Source of the DNA: Klebsiella pneumoniae
GTDB taxonomy: Bacteria; Myxococcota_A; UBA9042
Length of the DNA: 33,422 nt
Direction of reading: 5' to 3'
Assembly (NCBI GenBank): GCA_945889325.1
Contig: CAMDBH010000038.1
Span: 1-33,422 of the forward strand
The notes under the pieces: generated by a model
What the model saw: only the letters and a program-made list of their open reading frames with translations
Database searches by the model: none
Told to the model about the DNA's origin: nothing
Position numbers and translations under genes: made by a program
Shown: piece after piece, positions 30,342-33,422 of the stretch
Position numbering within the stretch: position 1 is the first letter of the stretch
How the letters are laid out: every line of letters begins with the position of its first letter

Positions 30342-32276
30342 CTATTTGCGATTTCGCAATAGAAATCGCAGGCCAAGGGCGCCGCCCAACGCCGATAGGA
30401 TCGCCCACGGCAACCATTGCTCTTGGCCGCCGTCGGGGGAAGGGCCCGACTTCGGGGCTGCCCTAACCGGCGACGAATCGCAGGTCTGGGCTTGGGCCAA
30501 ATCGACCGCAGTTACTGCTATCTGCGCGACAACGGCGGTTGGTGTCGAGGCATCCGCTGGCCACACGCTGCCCGCGAGCACGACGGGCGATGCCGTTGTA
30601 CCGCTCTGATCTTGCGGCAAAAATGCTGGTCGGTCGGCGCCGGGCTTCTCCCAGTCTGGCGGCAGTTCACCGCGTTTCAAATAGCCCAGAACCGCGTTGG
30701 CGCGGTCGGCCTGATGTTGCAGCGCCGGATGGCGAGGCCTTGCGGTAAGGGTGTTGAATCGCTCCAGATCTTGAAGCGCCCGCGGCAGACTCAGCGATCG
30801 CGCGATCTGCGCCCGCACCAAGTACAGCAGCGGTTCATCTGGATCGCGGGTCAAAGCGTTGTCAATTTGCTGCCTTGCCAGCGTCGCCTCGCCCAGCCAA
30901 TGCGCGTTCAGCGCGCGGTAGGCGTCGCTCACCGCGCCATTTTCTTTCAGTGTTTCCAGAATTTTCGCACTTTGCTCAAGCTTGCCTTGGCGATAAAACA
31001 CAATTGCACTAGCTAGTTGAGCTGTTGGGCCCTGAATCGCGCCGACTTTGCTCTCAAGCGTTTGCAGGGCACCGGGATCTTGATCGGCCAGCGCTTCGAT
31101 GGCGAGAGCCAGGCGGACGGCCGCGGCACGCGCGGGTGCCACTTGATTGAGTTGCAACCAAGTAAGTGTAGCCGCAAGCAAATCGCCCGCGCGCTCTTGA
31201 CCGCTTGCCAGCACCTCAAGGCCAATCGGGCTGTCGGGCTGCTGCGCCAGCATCTTCTTGGCCAAACGCAACTCCGCTTCCGAATCACCGGCGAGCGTCG
31301 CCAAACCATAGCGCAATTGCAGCCATTCGCCGCGGGGAGATAGCACGCTTCCAAACGGCCAAGCGTCGAGTAAAGCCCCCGCCTGTTGCGCGTCGCCCAC
31401 TGCGGTCAAAGCGTGCACCAATGGCAAAATGTCACAAGGTTCTGTGGCTTTTAGGCATTGAAACCCGTCGGACGCAGCTGAGTCGTCGTGTTCAAGGGCC
31501 CGCACGGCCAAACGCAGGGCTGCGGCGTATCTGGCGTCTTGCGCCTGCGCTTGGGCACCCACTGGATGCTGAGCGACCCAACGACGGAGCGCTTGCAACG
31601 CTTCCGACGCAGCTCTGGCATCACCGATCGCAGTGGCGAGCAGGGCAAGCCGAAAAGCGGTCGCCACCGGCCATTGCGCGACCGGTTGCGCCAGCAGCGC
31701 CGCCTGAAGGTCCGCGGCGGCCAGTGTCTTTTCGTCGGCCGATAGGCGACTTTGCGCGCGGTCCAGCGCCGCGTCGGGCGCAGCACCCGACCCTTGCGCG
31801 GGCGCCGCGCGTTGCCAAGGAATGCGCTTTTCAACCGCCCGTACGCGCGCCAGCAATGCGCTGATCACGGCCGCGTGTCTGGCCGCGCAGGCCGGGTCGC
31901 ACGCGGCCGCCCAAGCCGCTGGAAGCACCGCCAAAAAATCTGCGGTCTGGAGATCGGGCGCAGCGACCGCAGCGGTATTTTTGGCGACCAACCGAATTTG
32001 CAGGTTTTCACCGCCGCAAAGCACAGAAATGCCCATTTCTGTCGGCTGCAAGCGAATGTCACCCAGACGGCATTCTGCTGTCAGATCAACAGGCTGACTC
32101 AGCCCCTTGTCGATAATTTGCCCAGCTTCTGGGCCCAATACGCGCTGGCCGGTCGCACCGTAAACCAAGTCAAAGCCGGCAAAAGGCGGCGGCGGCGGCT
32201 CGGCGGCCACTGCGACCGTGGCGATCGAGACTGCGACGGCGCAACTGAGCCCCACGAACCGCCCGAATTGCGACAT
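30342..32276 (-). CDS. Exported TPR-type protein with C-terminal membrane anchor
   Basis: This 644-residue protein starts at ATG 32276 with a signal peptide (hydrophobic run CAVAVSIATVAVAA, cleavage near AEP). The segment after it, with several Cys (AECRLG, SVLCGGEN, AACDPACAARH), is followed from about 170 to 560 by repeated Ala/Leu-rich helix pairs of TPR/Sel1-like character (for example FYRQGKLEQSAKILETL, LGEATLARQQIDNALTRDPDEP). Near the C-terminus a Pro/Ser linker precedes one membrane segment (WLPWAILSALGGALGLRFLL) and the basic end RNRK. Topology would place the TPR array in the periplasm. It is a likely scaffold for envelope complexes; no catalytic motif is seen. It is convergent with the CHAP gene and 50 bp downstream of the cyclophilin gene. 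Confidence 0.75.
   Translation of the reverse strand: MSQFGRFVGLSCAVAVSIATVAVAAEPPPPPFAGFDLVYGATGQRVLGPEAGQIIDKGLSQPVDLTAECRLGDIRLQPTEMGISVLCGGENLQIRLVAKNTAAVAAPDLQTADFLAVLPAAWAAACDPACAARHAAVISALLARVRAVEKRIPWQRAAPAQGSGAAPDAALDRAQSRLSADEKTLAAADLQAALLAQPVAQWPVATAFRLALLATAIGDARAASEALQALRRWVAQHPVGAQAQAQDARYAAALRLAVRALEHDDSAASDGFQCLKATEPCDILPLVHALTAVGDAQQAGALLDAWPFGSVLSPRGEWLQLRYGLATLAGDSEAELRLAKKMLAQQPDSPIGLEVLASGQERAGDLLAATLTWLQLNQVAPARAAAVRLALAIEALADQDPGALQTLESKVGAIQGPTAQLASAIVFYRQGKLEQSAKILETLKENGAVSDAYRALNAHWLGEATLARQQIDNALTRDPDEPLLYLVRAQIARSLSLPRALQDLERFNTLTARPRHPALQHQADRANAVLGYLKRGELPPDWEKPGADRPAFLPQDQSGTTASPVVLAGSVWPADASTPTAVVAQIAVTAVDLAQAQTCDSSPVRAAPKSGPSPDGGQEQWLPWAILSALGGALGLRFLLRNRK
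30347..30370. other. 9-bp inverted repeat at the 3' end of the TPR gene
   Basis: TGCGATTTC (30347-30355) pairs with GAAATCGCA (30362-30370) around a 6-nt loop, inside the last codons of the minus-strand gene. Its position in a convergent intergenic zone suggests a transcription or mRNA 3' end, but no clear T-run follows. Confidence 0.4.
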
Positions 32277-32326
32277 GATTGGCTTTCCGTTTGTGTCAAC
32301 CGCGATCGGATGAACTGAAATTAGAC

Positions 32327-33154
32327 TTACGGAATAATTTCAGCACTCTGGATGTAGTCCAAATTCGGAAATTCTTTCTTGAGGTAGGCGTTGCCCTCAG
32401 ATTGCACTTTCATCTGGTTGGGTCCGCGGCCTCCCGGCGCGCCTTCGCCGTATTCGGTGTTGATCTTGGCCAACACGTCGTCGCCGGTGGCCAATTTGCC
32501 GATCGGTGTGAAGCCCATCGGGTCCAAATTCGCGTTGTTGTTCAGGTTGATGAAGAACTGCACCGAGCGCGAATTCGGTCGGCCACTTTTGGCAAACGTC
32601 AAAAAGCCGCGGCCGTTGGATTGCTTGCCGCCCGGATCGTCCTGAATCGTCGCCTCACGCCACACCGAGTTCACGGCCGGATCGCCGTGGATACCAAACT
32701 GGGCCATGAAACCAGAAATGGCGCGGAAATACGCGACATCTTTGAAGTAACCGATCTTCACCAAATTGTACAAGCGATCCACGCCGTTGGGCGACCAAGC
32801 GCGGGTGATGGCAAAAACCATGTCGCCTTTGGTGGTTTTGAACTTGACGCTAAACGTTTCCGGTGCTTTTTCCGCGGCCTTGGCGGGATTTTTCATCGGG
32901 TCGCCGCTGTCGGCGCCGGCGGCAGGTGCGGCCTCCGCGGGGGCGACGGGCTTGGCGGGTTCCGCAGGCTTGGCGGGCTCGGCCGGCTTGGCGGCTTCTG
33001 GCGGCTTGGCGGCTTGCACGGTCTTGTCTGCTTCCGCGGGCTTAGCCCCTTCTGCTGCTTGGGCCGAGGCGACGGGAGCGGCGTCTTTTTTCTCACAGCC
33101 GGCGGTGCTCAGGCACAGCGACAGGCCGATCAGGCTCAATTTCATGCGATTCAT
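32327..33154 (-). CDS. Cyclophilin-type peptidyl-prolyl isomerase lipoprotein
   Basis: This 275-residue lipoprotein has a cyclophilin domain that interconverts cis and trans proline bonds, probably helping envelope protein folding. ATG 33154 is chosen among three close in-frame ATGs (33160, 33154, 33145) because AAGGA lies eight bases before it. The signal ends LSTAGC (Cys20). A linker rich in Ala, Pro, Lys and Glu follows to about 110, with tandem KPAEPA repeats. The isomerase domain is about 125-275, with YFRAISGFMAQFG (the catalytic Arg of the FHRVI-gFmiQ motif), RSVQFFINLNNNANLDPMGFTPIGKLATGDDVLAKI and a late GRGPNQMK. The Trp that many cyclophilins use for cyclosporin binding is not apparent. 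The longer upstream reading would run into the terminal repeat and is rejected. Confidence 0.88.
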   Translation of the reverse strand: MNRMKLSLIGLSLCLSTAGCEKKDAAPVASAQAAEGAKPAEADKTVQAAKPPEAAKPAEPAKPAEPAKPVAPAEAAPAAGADSGDPMKNPAKAAEKAPETFSVKFKTTKGDMVFAITRAWSPNGVDRLYNLVKIGYFKDVAYFRAISGFMAQFGIHGDPAVNSVWREATIQDDPGGKQSNGRGFLTFAKSGRPNSRSVQFFINLNNNANLDPMGFTPIGKLATGDDVLAKINTEYGEGAPGGRGPNQMKVQSEGNAYLKKEFPNLDYIQSAEIIP

Positions 33155-33274
33155 CTTCATTTTCCTTGCGTTTGCAGTTGTTTCATTGGGTCGCGATCGC
33201 CAGTCCAGCGCCGATCGTGCCGGCGCGTGGTAACCGAAAACGCGGCGGGTTGCAAGTAGCGAGCCACCAGAACC
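33155..33274. other. Upstream region of the cyclophilin gene
   Basis: A non-coding stretch of 120 bp between the cyclophilin start and the terminal repeat. It holds the AAGGA ribosome site (minus strand, just right of 33160) and one GCGATCGC (33193-33200). No convincing promoter was seen on the minus strand. Confidence 0.5.
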
Positions 33275-33421
33275 CAGGGCGATCGCAAGAACGGTAACCA
33301 TCTGACACTTTGAGAGATATTCTCAACTTTATCAGCCCTGGTTACCGCCAACCGGTGATCTGCGGACATTGGGGCGCACGGTTTGGAACACAATCGCTGA
33401 ATTATTAAAAGTATTTTCTGA
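33275..33421. repeat. 147-bp terminal inverted repeat, right copy
   Basis: Exact reverse complement of bases 1-147, with one extra A (33422) beyond it. It contains the same stem-loop (33292-33347) and GCGATCGC (33279-33286). Confidence 0.95.
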
Positions 33422-33422
33422 A

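Noticed and set aside
1-33422. tRNA, rRNA, IS or prophage genes
   Set aside because: None recognised on either strand; no transposase, integrase or structural phage gene is encoded.

Overview
The window looks like chromosomal DNA of a Myxococcota-type bacterium (the old deltaproteobacterial lineage). This is inferred from gene content, not from a marker search. The signs are several lipoproteins with Asp/Ala-rich linkers and Cys-rich 'CDDGNPCT'-type repeats, a soluble Ser/Thr kinase with the HRDVSPxN catalytic loop, a protein kinase fused to a sigma-54 activator, a double-FHA protein, and a type-2 (eukaryote-like) isoleucyl-tRNA synthetase. There is no phage, plasmid or IS gene. The two ends carry an exact 147-bp inverted repeat containing an imperfect stem-loop. 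It is either a dispersed repeat at which the assembly broke or a genuine terminal inverted repeat.

Layout, left to right. 1-6250: a hotdog thioesterase, a two-gene lipoprotein operon on the minus strand (a 1171-residue Cys-rich/Gly-rich protein and a 289-residue one), a complete ccdA-ccdB toxin-antitoxin pair with a clear promoter and operator, and a DUF1801 protein. 6250-6918: a gene-free block of two unrelated tandem repeat arrays (58-bp and 38-bp units) and several strong hairpins in front of ileS. 6919-12650: ileS, a double-FHA protein and an orphan D12-class (Dam-like) adenine methyltransferase. 12650-17000: a small lipoprotein, a membrane sulfatase/phosphotransferase with two C-terminal beta-sandwich-like repeats, and a Ser/Gly-rich putative outer-membrane protein.

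17079-26740 is the most distinctive part. A 1646-residue protein combines a kinase-like domain, a P-loop domain, a TPR-like region, GAF, a sigma-54 AAA+ domain and a Fis-type helix-turn-helix. It heads a minus-strand run with a 261-residue unknown protein, a second Ser/Thr kinase, an MFS transporter and a radical SAM protein. Divergent from it is a near-consensus -24/-12 sigma-54 promoter (GG-N10-GC). A 17-bp palindrome lies about 100-115 bp upstream of the predicted start site, and a 14-bp inverted repeat lies in the predicted leader of a tiny Asp/Ala/Ser/Thr-rich lipoprotein. This reads as a self-contained signalling module with one predicted target next door.

26725-33300: cinA, a Cys-rich lipoprotein with a duplicated module and a Kunitz-like tail, a leaderless peptidoglycan-binding/CHAP enzyme, a TPR protein with signal peptide and C-terminal anchor, and a cyclophilin-type lipoprotein isomerase. 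The octamer GCGATCGC (which contains GATC) occurs at least ten times, about tenfold above a rough composition estimate. This is notable beside an orphan Dam-like methyltransferase.
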